Position numbers and translations under genes: made by a program. A stretch of DNA of 64,000 bases, taken from contig NZ_JHVB01000009.1 of the NCBI RefSeq assembly GCF_000619925.1, positions 1-64,000 of the forward strand, in the 5' to 3' direction. Below the pieces are notes generated by a model that saw nothing but the letters and a program-made list of their open reading frames with translations, had not been told where the DNA came from and ran no database searches. Position 1 is the first letter of the stretch. Each line of letters begins with the position of its first letter. This DNA is from Treponema sp. C6A8. GTDB taxonomy: Bacteria > Spirochaetota > Spirochaetia > Treponematales > Treponemataceae. Shown here one piece after another: positions 48,628-56,865 of the stretch.

Positions 48628-50073
48628 ATGAAAAGATGTATTTTTGTGATTACAGGATTTTTACTTGTTTTGGGGCTTTATGCCGTTCAGAATAAAGCGA
48701 TATCAGGAAAGGCTCCAAAAGGTATGCCGCCAAAGGATTTTGCAGACGGGGAACTGCCACCGCCGCCGCCAGAAGGACTGCCGCCAGAGGAAATGCCGGG
48801 CGAATTCGGACATATTCCTGATGAAAAGGAGCCTGAACTTACTGCGACAATAATTGTAAGTGATGAAGAAAAAAAGATTTCGGAGGGAGAATACACTTGC
48901 GAAGAAGGAGATAAAAGCGTACTTCTTGCTCAGAAGGGGGCAAAAGTCAGCGTAAGTGATGCAGTTTTTGCTAAAAATGCCGGTGACACTTCCAGCGGCG
49001 GACAGAGCAATTTCTTTGGACTTAATGCGGCTGTAATTGCCAAGGGAGAAAGCAGCGTAAACCTTAAAAACGTGACTGTCACTTCTGATGCAGACGGCTC
49101 AAACGCAGTTTTTGCGACCGGTGAAGGCACTGTAATTGAGGCAGAAAACATTAAAATCCGCACAGAGCAGAATTCTTCACGAGGTCTTGATGCAACCTAC
49201 GGCGGAAAAATCCTTGCAAAAAATGTTGATATTGAAACTCAGGGGGCACATTCAGCAGCCTTTGCAACCGACCGCGGGGAAGGCGACGTAATTGTAAACG
49301 GCGGAAAAGCTCTTACTAACGGAGAAGGTTCTCCTGTAATTTATTCGACCGGTAATATCTGCGTAAAAAATCTGGAAGGCCAGGCAAATGCTTCTGAAAT
49401 TGCCGTTATTGAAGGAAAGAACTCAATAACAATAGAAAATTCAAAACTTTCTGGCGGCACAAAAGCAGCGGATGCAAAGCATCATAAGGAAGCGGCAAAG
49501 GCAATTATGCTTTACCAGAGTATGAGCGGGGACGCAGACCAGGGAACAAGCGTGTTTACTGCAAAGGATTCCACCCTGACAAGCAGATCTGACGGAGCTT
49601 TCTTCTATATTACAAATACCCACGGAATCATTAATCTGGAAAATACAGAGATTGAAAATCCAGGAGATGTTCTTTTGCAGGCGGAAGGAAACGAATCAGA
49701 GCGCGGCTGGGGACGCAAGGGCAAAAACGGCGGCATGGTAACTGTAAATACAAAAAATCAGCTGCTTAAGGGTGATATTTTTGCAGATGAAATCAGTTTT
49801 GTAATTTTGAACTTTGGCCAAGGAAGTGAATACACAGGGGCAATCAACAAAAAGATAAAATCAACTCACGTAAACCTGAAGCTTGATAAAAAAGCGACTG
49901 TAACTTTGACAGCAGATTCATATGTGGAAGTTTTTGAAAACGGCGATAAAAAATGCACAAATATCGTTTCAAACGGACATACACTTTATTACAATAAAAA
50001 ATCTCCTGACAACAAATGGCTGAAGGGTAAGACCATTAAACTTAAGGACGGAGGAGAAATAAGAGGCATATAA
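48628..50073 (+). CDS. Secreted beta-helix protein of unknown function
   Basis: 481 residues. A Sec signal (KRCIFVITGFLLVLGLYAVQ) is followed by a proline-rich linker (about 30-58, with PPPPPEGLPPEEMPGE). From about residue 70 to 430 there are repeating short strands of the right-handed beta-helix type, with alternating Asn, Gly, Val and Ile and turns such as GKILAKNVDIETQGAHSAAF, SITIENSKLSGGTK and GIINLENTEIENPGDV. No catalytic motif of polysaccharide lyases was seen. Such proteins act as carbohydrate-binding or adhesive surface proteins. It has a GAGGTGA ribosome site and is a single gene flanked by an EAL remnant and a family F element. Confidence 0.7.
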   Translation: MKRCIFVITGFLLVLGLYAVQNKAISGKAPKGMPPKDFADGELPPPPPEGLPPEEMPGEFGHIPDEKEPELTATIIVSDEEKKISEGEYTCEEGDKSVLLAQKGAKVSVSDAVFAKNAGDTSSGGQSNFFGLNAAVIAKGESSVNLKNVTVTSDADGSNAVFATGEGTVIEAENIKIRTEQNSSRGLDATYGGKILAKNVDIETQGAHSAAFATDRGEGDVIVNGGKALTNGEGSPVIYSTGNICVKNLEGQANASEIAVIEGKNSITIENSKLSGGTKAADAKHHKEAAKAIMLYQSMSGDADQGTSVFTAKDSTLTSRSDGAFFYITNTHGIINLENTEIENPGDVLLQAEGNESERGWGRKGKNGGMVTVNTKNQLLKGDIFADEISFVILNFGQGSEYTGAINKKIKSTHVNLKLDKKATVTLTADSYVEVFENGDKKCTNIVSNGHTLYYNKKSPDNKWLKGKTIKLKDGGEIRGI

Positions 50074-50075
50074 CA

Positions 50076-50160
50076 GGGGCGTTGCGGGTACTCCCGCTGG
50101 AAGGGGTAGCGGAAAACGCCGAAGGCGGTTGAAGCGAGGGGAAGGCTTTCCCCCTTCCCC
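50076..50160. repeat. Family F element, copy 2
   Basis: GGGGCGTTGCGGGTACTCCC, GGAAGGGGTAGCGG and GCGAGGGGAAGGCTTTCCCC repeat the motif order of 26622-26698; the middle (AAAACGCCGAAGGCGGTTGA) differs. It lies three bases past the stop codon of the beta-helix gene. Confidence 0.75.
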
Positions 50161-50170
50161 TTTTTTGCGT

Positions 50171-50199
50171 TTGCTCATCGTTTGCAAAAATGCTATGAT
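50171..50199 (+). promoter_or_regulatory. Promoter of the acyl-CoA synthetase gene
   Basis: TTGCTC (50171-50176), 17 bp, TATGAT (50194-50199). The ATG at 50207 follows after 7 nt, so the message should be leaderless. Confidence 0.65.
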
Positions 50200-50206
50200 A
50201 AAGGTT

Positions 50207-51910
50207 ATGGAACTTTCACATGAATTTTTAGTTGAAGACAGAGAATTTAAAGATTACGACGATTTTAAGGCTCACTGCCGATTGAAGACTATTCCCGACT
50301 TCAACTTTGCATACGACATTGTTGACCGCTACGCAAAGGACTGCCCGGGAAAACGCGCCCTTGTATGGATTGACGATAATAACGACGAAGAAACCTTCAC
50401 TTTTGATGATATTTCACGCGAATCAAAACGCGCCGCTTACTGGCTGACTTCCAGGGGAATCAAAAAGGGCGACACTGTAATGCTGATTTTGCGCCGCCGC
50501 TATGAATGGTGGATTTTGATGCCGGCTCTTCACAGAATCGGTGCCATTGTAATTCCTGCTACCGACCAGCTTTTGCAGAGCGATATTGAATACCGCACAA
50601 ACGCTGCCGACGTAAAGATGATTATCACCTACAACAACCCTAACATCATGGGCGAAATTGAAAAATCAATGCCTAAGTCGCCTAGCGTAAAATACCTTGT
50701 AACTGTAGGGGAGCCTCACGGCGACTGGATCAGCTTCCACGAGGAATATGAGCGATTGCCGGCAGAATTCCCTCGCCCTGTAGGTGAAGCCGCAACTCAC
50801 AACGATGACCCGATGCTTCTTTACTTTACTTCGGGAACTTCGGGCTATCCTAAGATGGTTTTGCAGAATTTTGACTACCCTATCGGACACATCATCACTG
50901 CAAAATACTGGCACGGCGTTCTTGATGACGGGCTCCACCTTTCGATTGCAGAAACCGGCTGGGCAAAGGCTACCTGGGGTAAGCTTTACGGTCAGTGGAT
51001 TTGCGGAACAGCTCAGTTTGTTTACGATATGAATATGTTCAAGCCTGCAAAAATGCTTGAAATGATTTCTAAATACGGCCTCACAACCTTCTGTGCGCCT
51101 CCTACCGTTTACCGCTTCCTGGTTCGTCAGGATCTGGACAAATACGATTTGAGTAAGTGCGTGCGCTTCAGTACTGCGGGTGAAGCTTTGAACGACGAAG
51201 TTTTCAACAAGTGGCTTGAAAAAACAGGAAAGAAGATTTTTGAAGGCTACGGACAGACTGAATCAACAATCATCTGCGGCAACTTTATGGAATACTCACC
51301 AATTAAGCCGGGTTCAATGGGACGCCCTAACCCGCTTTATGATGTAGCAATTCTTAATGAAAACAACAAGCCTGTTCCGACAGGAGAAGTCGGCGAACTT
51401 TGTATTCACGTTGAAGACGGACATCCTTTCGGACTCCTCGTTGGTTATTACCGCGACGTTGTTCTTACTGCAGACGCTTTTGACGGCGGCTGGTATCACA
51501 CAGGCGATAACGTTTACATGGACGAAGAAGGCTATGTAATGTTCGTTGGCCGCAAGGATGATATCATTAAGACTGCCGGTTACCGCGTAAGTCCTTTTGA
51601 AGTTGAATCTATCTTGCAGAAGCACCCTGCAGTTATGGAATGTGCGGTTACAGGCGTAGATGACCCTAAACGAGGAATGGCAATCAAGGCTACAATCGTG
51701 CTTTCTCCGGGCTATGATTCAAAAGATCCTGCTGATATGGAGCGCGAGCTTTCTACCTTTGCAAAAGAAAACACAGCTATGTATAAATGTCCCCGCATCT
51801 TTGAGTTTGTAAAAGAACTTCCAAAGACAATTTCGGGAAAAATCCGCCGTGTAGAAATCCGCGAAAAAGACAAGGGTAAAGATACTCAGAACATCAAGCA
51901 GGATTTCTAG
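50207..51910 (+). CDS. AMP-forming acyl-CoA synthetase (acetyl/medium-chain type)
   Basis: 567-residue enzyme of the ANL superfamily that activates a carboxylic acid to its CoA ester through an acyl-AMP. The P-loop motif is LLYFTSGTSGYPKMV, the A5 motif FEGYGQTESTIICGN, the A7/A8 hinge YHTGDNVYMDEEGYVMFVGR followed by KDDIIKTAGYRVSPFEVES, and the catalytic Lys in KTISGKIRRVEIR. The overall pattern is closest to medium-chain acyl-CoA synthetases; acetate, propionate or butyrate are all plausible substrates. The start MELSHEFLVEDREF is chosen because the longer reading would begin inside a repeat and the promoter. The DTW-domain gene follows after 2 bp. Confidence 0.9.
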   Translation: MELSHEFLVEDREFKDYDDFKAHCRLKTIPDFNFAYDIVDRYAKDCPGKRALVWIDDNNDEETFTFDDISRESKRAAYWLTSRGIKKGDTVMLILRRRYEWWILMPALHRIGAIVIPATDQLLQSDIEYRTNAADVKMIITYNNPNIMGEIEKSMPKSPSVKYLVTVGEPHGDWISFHEEYERLPAEFPRPVGEAATHNDDPMLLYFTSGTSGYPKMVLQNFDYPIGHIITAKYWHGVLDDGLHLSIAETGWAKATWGKLYGQWICGTAQFVYDMNMFKPAKMLEMISKYGLTTFCAPPTVYRFLVRQDLDKYDLSKCVRFSTAGEALNDEVFNKWLEKTGKKIFEGYGQTESTIICGNFMEYSPIKPGSMGRPNPLYDVAILNENNKPVPTGEVGELCIHVEDGHPFGLLVGYYRDVVLTADAFDGGWYHTGDNVYMDEEGYVMFVGRKDDIIKTAGYRVSPFEVESILQKHPAVMECAVTGVDDPKRGMAIKATIVLSPGYDSKDPADMERELSTFAKENTAMYKCPRIFEFVKELPKTISGKIRRVEIREKDKGKDTQNIKQDF

Positions 51911-51912
51911 CC

Positions 51913-52593
51913 GTGAGCGAACGCTGCTACAAATGCTTTAAACCAGCCTCAAACTGCTTGTGCCGCTTCACAAAAGAACTGGACCCGGGCGTAAAGTTTG
52001 TTTTTTTAATGCATCCAAAAGAAGCGAAACGCAACCGAACGGGAACAGGCCAGCTTGCCCACATTTCTCTAAAAGACTCAGAAATCATACAGGGTCTGGA
52101 TTTTAGCCAGAATACAAGACTTCAGGAATTACTCCACGACCCAAAATATTTTCCAATGATGATGTATCCGGGCAATGAAGCCTGGAACGCAAAAAAGGAA
52201 GGCTTTAAGGAAGCCGTAGGCGACCGTATCCCGCTGATTATAATTCTTGACGCCACCTGGTTCTGCGCCAAAAAGATGATTGATCACAATCCCTTTTTGC
52301 TGGAATATCCGAGACTCAGCTTTTCCGGTGATTACCGTTCGATTTTCACCTTCAAGCACGAACCAAAACCTGAATATATCAGCACAATCGAAAGCTGCTA
52401 CTACATGATAAAGGAATTACAGACCTGCGGCCTTGCAAACGCCGAAGTAAATCCCGAGCCCCTTATGGACGTATTCAAGGAAATGATTAAGTTCCAGCTG
52501 ACCGCCGAAAACGAGCGCATTATGGGACTTCGACCGAGCACCCATGATTACGATGCGAAGTATAATAAGTTGAGAATTATTCCTACATTTTAA
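51913..52593 (+). CDS. DTW domain protein (probable tRNA-uridine aminocarboxypropyltransferase)
   Basis: 226 residues. The N-terminal zinc-ribbon-like CYKCFKPASNCLC, the FLMHPKEAKRNRTGTGQLAH motif, and LIIILDATWFCAKKM (the DTW motif as DATW) define the TapT/DTW family. These enzymes transfer the aminocarboxypropyl group of S-adenosylmethionine to a uridine of tRNA (acp3U), usually in the D-loop or variable region. It starts with GTG two bases after the acyl-CoA synthetase stop codon, so it is co-transcribed; no functional link between the two is evident. Confidence 0.88.
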   Translation: MSERCYKCFKPASNCLCRFTKELDPGVKFVFLMHPKEAKRNRTGTGQLAHISLKDSEIIQGLDFSQNTRLQELLHDPKYFPMMMYPGNEAWNAKKEGFKEAVGDRIPLIIILDATWFCAKKMIDHNPFLLEYPRLSFSGDYRSIFTFKHEPKPEYISTIESCYYMIKELQTCGLANAEVNPEPLMDVFKEMIKFQLTAENERIMGLRPSTHDYDAKYNKLRIIPTF

Positions 52594-52648
52594 AATGCGC
52601 AAAGCGGGTCCCAGCGACGGCGAAAATCAAGGTATCACCCCGCACTGC

Positions 52649-52679
52649 GGACAAATGCTTTATACCGTCGCATTTGTCC
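52649..52679. other. Hairpin in the convergent spacer before the hexosaminidase gene
   Basis: GGACAAATGC and GCATTTGTCC, a perfect 10-bp stem around an 11-nt loop. It is enclosed by a longer imperfect inverted repeat running from GCAAAGCGGGTCCC near 52600 to GTCCCACTTTGC ending near 52706. It may serve as a terminator for both convergent genes. Confidence 0.55.
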
Positions 52680-52706
52680 TTAATTTCCGCCTGCGTCCCA
52701 CTTTGC

Positions 52707-54458
52707 TCACCTTCCAATATAAGGTTTCTCACCTATTGCTTCGAACTCGCCGGCCAGGGCGCCTACCATGGCAGTAAGGGAATAATCACAGCGCCAGCTG
52801 TAGCCCAAAAGAACAGTGTCTGCCCAGTCAAGGCGTTCTCCCAAAGTCGGTGACATGGTGTTCAGAATTATAATACGCTTTCCGCTGCGCTTGAAATATT
52901 CAGCAACCTTGGCGTGATTTTCGCTTGAAACACAGATTATTAAAGTGTCGTAGCCGGCAGCAAGAGGCGGCAGGTTGTCTAAAACCCACTGGGTGCCGTT
53001 AGGGCCCAAATCATAGTCAAAACGGAAGAAGCCTGCTTCAGGCCAGCGTTTTTTTGCCTCGGAGAAAAAGTTTGGAAGGCTTCCGCACAAAAGAATGCGG
53101 CCGCCGTTGGCACTGGTGAGGGGCATAGTTCCCTTTTTTTCTATTGTAATTGAGCGGCAGGCCTGTTCAAGGAAGAATTTCTCGCCTTCACGGTCAGGCA
53201 CATATTCGTCAATTGTTTCCGGATTCGGATAAAGAGGCGCCGGATTTTCGCTCTTAAAGTAATCAAGTTTTGCCTTAATTACACGACGGGCAGCATCCTT
53301 TACGCGGTTTCGGAAGGCATCGTCCCTGTCCATCAAATCAAGGTTTTTAACCCAGAGCTGCTCGTTCAAAAGCGGAGTTGATGAAGAAAGGATAATGTCG
53401 TTTCCGGCTTCCAGCGCCATCTTAAAGGCGGCAGAAAGGGAACCTGCATAACTTGTAGCTCCGACCATGGCCATATCGTCAGTGATGATAAGTCCTTCAT
53501 AGCCCATCTGATTGCGAAGGATTTCTGTAAGGAAGTATTTTGAAAGGCTGGCAGGGGCGCCGCTTTTTTCGATTAAAGGGAAGCTCAAATGACCGGACAT
53601 AAGGGCCGGGCAGCCTTCCTTAAAAAGATACATGTAAGGCACAAGCTCGCGTTTTTTAAGGGTTTCAAAATCAACATTGATTACAGGAAGCTTTCCGTGA
53701 GAGTCCAGGCTTGTGTCGCCGTGCCCCGGAAAATGTTTAACCGTCGGGATAACGCCGGCAGCCTGGCTTCCAGAAAGGAAAGCGCTTCCCAAAATACCCG
53801 CCTTGTCCGGGTCGTCGCCAAAGGCGCGGGTTCCGATAATCGTTGAATCGTGATTTGTAAAAAGATCAACAGTCGGAGCAAAGTTCATGTTGATGCCAAG
53901 GATTTTGATTTCCCGGCAGATGTAGTAGGCGCTGTACCAGGAATCAATAGGATAACCAGAGGCGCCGATTGCCATGTTTCCCGGCGCAATTGTAGTATCG
54001 CCCTTTACATGGCGAACCCAGCCGCCCTCCTGGTCTGTTGCAACAAAAAGAGGAATCTGAAAGCGTCCCTCTGCCGATTTATGCTGCATGGTCGCAACCG
54101 ATTTTGCAACCGTATGAATATCATCAGTGTTCCAGCCAAAAACCTTAATGCTTCCAAGTCCGCGCTCAACCCACCAGTGCAAAAGAAGAGGAGGCTCAGC
54201 ACCCGCCCAGCCGAACATAAAGGTCTGGCTCAAAAGCTCGGAATTAGTCATCTGGTCAGTAATCAGGCGCGAAAGCTCGTCACTGGGAATATCCGACCAG
54301 AAGGTGACATTGCTGGAAGAGGAAATTTCGCCGGATTTTTCCTGCACTTTGTCATCATTTAAGAGATTAAAGGTCTGAGCAAAAAATAAGCCGCCTGCGC
54401 CAAGCCCAAGAAGCAGGGTAAAAATTGCAGTTTTAACCAAGAAGCTATATTTTTTCAT
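52707..54458 (-). CDS. Glycoside hydrolase family 3 beta-N-acetylhexosaminidase
   Basis: 583 residues. An N-terminal membrane helix or uncleaved signal (about 8-28) puts the enzyme outside the cytoplasm. The GH3 barrel shows LFVATDQEGGWVRHVKGDTT, NFAPTVDLFTNHD, the catalytic-loop KHFPGHGDTSLDSHGKLP with the His/Asp acid-base dyad of NagZ-type enzymes, and the nucleophile in LIITDDMAMVGATS. A second domain of about 200 residues follows. It would remove GlcNAc from muropeptides or chitin-like oligomers. The gene overlaps the end of the upstream gene by 14 bp; GGCGGAA is its ribosome site. Confidence 0.92.
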   Translation of the reverse strand: MKKYSFLVKTAIFTLLLGLGAGGLFFAQTFNLLNDDKVQEKSGEISSSSNVTFWSDIPSDELSRLITDQMTNSELLSQTFMFGWAGAEPPLLLHWWVERGLGSIKVFGWNTDDIHTVAKSVATMQHKSAEGRFQIPLFVATDQEGGWVRHVKGDTTIAPGNMAIGASGYPIDSWYSAYYICREIKILGINMNFAPTVDLFTNHDSTIIGTRAFGDDPDKAGILGSAFLSGSQAAGVIPTVKHFPGHGDTSLDSHGKLPVINVDFETLKKRELVPYMYLFKEGCPALMSGHLSFPLIEKSGAPASLSKYFLTEILRNQMGYEGLIITDDMAMVGATSYAGSLSAAFKMALEAGNDIILSSSTPLLNEQLWVKNLDLMDRDDAFRNRVKDAARRVIKAKLDYFKSENPAPLYPNPETIDEYVPDREGEKFFLEQACRSITIEKKGTMPLTSANGGRILLCGSLPNFFSEAKKRWPEAGFFRFDYDLGPNGTQWVLDNLPPLAAGYDTLIICVSSENHAKVAEYFKRSGKRIIILNTMSPTLGERLDWADTVLLGYSWRCDYSLTAMVGALAGEFEAIGEKPYIGR

Positions 54459-55008
54459 CTATTTTTCCGCCTGTCTGATTCAAAGTTTTTAATACATTGA
54501 GGATTGCATTTTCCTCGTAGTCGTAATGTTTAGTTTCGGCAGGAATAAATTCCAAAAAACGCTCGCCGGAATTAAACTTATATATAGATGGAATCCATTC
54601 TTTTTCGCCATGAAAGGTCTGAAGCCAGTAAGTAAGATAAATCAGATTTTTGCCGTAAACATAATCATTTTTCTGGCATATAGGAGATTTAAAATTGATT
54701 TCGTGGATGGAAGTCGGCTTTTCCTTTTTTTGAGAGATTTCAGTCTGCTCTGCAAGTTTAGCGGCCTTGAAAATCCGGAGTGCAGATAAAACCGACTCTT
54801 CATCTTCTTCAACTTCCTTGGAAACAGGATTTACGTATTTTTCGTATTGAGCCTTAATTCTTGCAATCTTTTCTTCTTCTGTCAGATTGATTTTTTTCTG
54901 AAGGGGAGCGTCCTTGCTGACAGGCTTGATAAATTCCTTATCTTCTGCCTCTTCAAAGCGGGAAAGTTTTTTAGAAAAATTTGAAAGCGCGTCGGTAATA
55001 TTTTTCAT
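54445..55008 (-). CDS. Hypothetical protein
   Basis: 187-residue soluble protein. The first 90 residues are highly charged and helical, with a likely coiled coil (LTEEEKIARIKAQYEKYVNP). The rest is a small alpha/beta region with aromatic residues (DYVYGKNLIYLTYWLQTFHG, then EKEWIPSIYKFNSG). No family recognised. The ATG at 55008 is preferred to the GTG at 55014 because of its distance from AAGGGG. It sits 9 bp after trxB and overlaps the hexosaminidase gene, forming a trxB-hypothetical-GH3 transcript. Confidence 0.65.
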   Translation of the reverse strand: MKNITDALSNFSKKLSRFEEAEDKEFIKPVSKDAPLQKKINLTEEEKIARIKAQYEKYVNPVSKEVEEDEESVLSALRIFKAAKLAEQTEISQKKEKPTSIHEINFKSPICQKNDYVYGKNLIYLTYWLQTFHGEKEWIPSIYKFNSGERFLEFIPAETKHYDYEENAILNVLKTLNQTGGKIDEKI

Positions 55009-55017
55009 TTTCACCCC

Positions 55018-55932
55018 TTACTTTTCCAAAAATTTCTGTGCCGCGTGAGCCGCAATTGCACCGTCATTCACAGCCGTTACAATCTGGCGGAAAGGCTTTG
55101 AGCGGACATCACCCGCAACAAAAAGCCCAGGCATTGCAGTCATCATATTTTCATCAGTTATGATATAGCCGGCGTCATCCTTTGGAAGCATATCGACAAG
55201 AGAAGTCTTTGGCACCATTCCGGTAAAAATGAAAAGGGCGTCGGCAGGAACTTCTGTCACCTTGCCAGTTTTCAAATCTTCCAGCATGAGCCATTCAAGC
55301 TTATTTTCACCAAGAACTTCGCGAACGACAGTATCATAAAGAGGCTTAACACCGGCATTCAGCATTTTTTCCACAACAGCCTTCTGGGCGCGGAAGGAAT
55401 CACGACGGTGAATAATCGTTACGTCATCAGAAATATTTGTCAGGAAGGTTGCCTCGCTGCAGGCTGAATCACCGCCGCCGACTACAAAGATTTTCTTGCC
55501 TGCAAAAAAAGGTCCGTCACAAACTGCGCAGTAAGAGACTCCCCGCCCCTGGAATTTCTCCTCACCGGGAATTCCCAGCTCTGTATGAACGGCGCCTGTT
55601 GCAATACAAAGGGCCTTCGCGTAATAAATTGTCTTTCTTGTAGTTACGATAAAGGTGTCATCTTTTTTATCGATTGAAGAAACAAAAGCTTCAACAATCT
55701 CGGCTCCAAAGGCTTCAGCCTGCTCCTTCATTTTCTGCATAAAGTCGGAACCGTTCTGAGAAGGAAAAAGTCCCGGATAATTTTCGAGATCAGAAATCTG
55801 TCCAACCTGCCCGCCTGACATTGAGGCATCGAGTACTACGCATAAGAGGCCGCCACGCGCAGCATATTGAGCAGAAGCAAGTCCCGCAGGCCCCGCTCCA
55901 ATAATAACATAATCGAAAATCCGAGTATCCAT
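55018..55932 (-). CDS. trxB: Thioredoxin reductase
   Basis: 304-residue FAD enzyme that reduces thioredoxin with NADPH. FAD motif VIIGAGPAGLASAQYAARGG near residue 10, redox-active Cys pair in SYCAVCDGPFF (about 135), NADPH motif VVGGGDSACSEATFL and HRRDSFRAQK, and the C-terminal FAD site GLFVAGDVRSKPFRQI. The start is at 55932, directly after a TATAAT box (6 nt gap) and without a ribosome site, so it may be leaderless. First gene of a three-gene minus-strand unit. Confidence 0.95.
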   Translation of the reverse strand: MDTRIFDYVIIGAGPAGLASAQYAARGGLLCVVLDASMSGGQVGQISDLENYPGLFPSQNGSDFMQKMKEQAEAFGAEIVEAFVSSIDKKDDTFIVTTRKTIYYAKALCIATGAVHTELGIPGEEKFQGRGVSYCAVCDGPFFAGKKIFVVGGGDSACSEATFLTNISDDVTIIHRRDSFRAQKAVVEKMLNAGVKPLYDTVVREVLGENKLEWLMLEDLKTGKVTEVPADALFIFTGMVPKTSLVDMLPKDDAGYIITDENMMTAMPGLFVAGDVRSKPFRQIVTAVNDGAIAAHAAQKFLEK

Positions 55933-55938
55933 ACTTAA

Positions 55939-55944
55939 ATTATA
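55939..55944 (-). promoter_or_regulatory. -10 box upstream of trxB
   Basis: TATAAT on the minus strand ends 6 nt before the ATG at 55932; no convincing -35. Confidence 0.5.
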
Positions 55945-55996
55945 TACAATTTTCCTCCCTTAATCTTAAAAAAACTAAGAAATTTGCAAAAAAAAC

Positions 55997-56025
55997 TTGC
56001 AATTATATGATAGTTATCCTATACT
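55997..56025 (+). promoter_or_regulatory. Promoter of the DUF2147 gene
   Basis: TTGCAA (55997-56002), 17 bp, TATACT (56020-56025). The ATG is 67 nt past the -10 box with a TAGGAGG ribosome site. Confidence 0.7.
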
Positions 56026-56092
56026 ACTGATAGTAAGACTATCACTAAAGAAGAGCAAACTTCCCAGAAAAAGCTTAGGAGGCTTTGGACAA

Positions 56093-56590
56093 ATGAAAAA
56101 AATTACTGCAATTATTGCTGCATTATTTATCGGTTCTGTATTCGCTTTTGCAGACCCAGCAGAAGGCTACTGGATTTCTTATGATGAAAAGACCAACGAG
56201 GCTACAGCCGGCTGGTACATCTATGAAAAAGACGGAAAATTGTTTGGTACTATGACTGCCGTTCACGGTGAGCCACAGGATCAGGTTGCTTACGGAGCTA
56301 AGAAAGCAACTCCAAAAGATTTCCCAAAACAGGGACCTTTGTGCGAAATGGTAATGGTTGGTACAGACTGGATTTACAACCTGGAAAAACTTTCTGAAGG
56401 CGTTTGGGGCAAAGGAAGCATCGTTGACCCGGGCGACGGAAGCAAATATACATGTAAAATTACATACCATGCCGCAGACGGCAAAAAGTATGAAGTAGAA
56501 ACACTGGAAATGCGCGGTTCTATCGGACCAATCGGCCGCAGCCAGTATTGGAAGAAAGCAACTGAGGAAGAGGCAAGAGCTATCCGCTAA
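56093..56590 (+). CDS. DUF2147 family secreted protein
   Basis: 165 residues with a Sec signal (MKKITAIIAALFIGSVFAFA). The mature part is a small beta-barrel: GYWISYDEKTNEATAGWYIY, KDGKLFGTMTAVHG, LCEMVMVGTDWIYNLEKLSE, WGKGSIVDPGDGSKYTCKIT and LEMRGSIGPIGRSQYWKKAT, the regular order of DUF2147, in which the W-x-G-G-x-I-xDP-x-x-G-x-x-Y motif recurs. The function of the family is unknown. The start at 56093 is chosen by ribosome site and signal peptide; the upstream region is its promoter. A terminator follows at 56638. Confidence 0.88.
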   Translation: MKKITAIIAALFIGSVFAFADPAEGYWISYDEKTNEATAGWYIYEKDGKLFGTMTAVHGEPQDQVAYGAKKATPKDFPKQGPLCEMVMVGTDWIYNLEKLSEGVWGKGSIVDPGDGSKYTCKITYHAADGKKYEVETLEMRGSIGPIGRSQYWKKATEEEARAIR

Positions 56591-56637
56591 TGCAACTTCC
56601 AGCCATAATTTAGCTCCTTTTTTTTAGATATATTTAT

Positions 56638-56685
56638 AGCCGTCCGTGAGTTTTTCATAGTTTCTTGCGGGCGGCTGCCTTTTTT
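56638..56685 (+). terminator. Terminator after the DUF2147 gene
   Basis: AGCCGTCCGTGAG pairs with CTTGCGGGCGGCT (with G-U pairs) and is followed by GCC and a T-run. Confidence 0.75.
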
Positions 56686-56787
56686 AACATGTAAGTGAAG
56701 ATTTTAATGCGGATGCGCGCAGCGCAGACGGCAGGTAGCGTCGCGGCACTTGTACCTGTAGCTAACATTTTTACGCTACCGAGTATT

Positions 56788-56864
56788 GGCGTGGTCGTAA
56801 TCTTAACACCAACTTCCAGATGCCCGTAACCACGCCTTAACTTGCGCAAGCACAAGTTGTAGGA
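56788..56864 (+). repeat. Family E two-hairpin element, copy 2
   Basis: Hairpin 1 GGCGTGGT (56788-56795) and ACCACGCC (56829-56836), 33-nt loop. Hairpin 2 AACTTG (56839-56844) and CAAGTT (56853-56858). The loop shares CAACTTCCA with copy 1. Flanks CTT and GTAGGA are conserved. It ends one base before the MATE stop codon. Confidence 0.65.
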
Positions 56865-56865
56865 C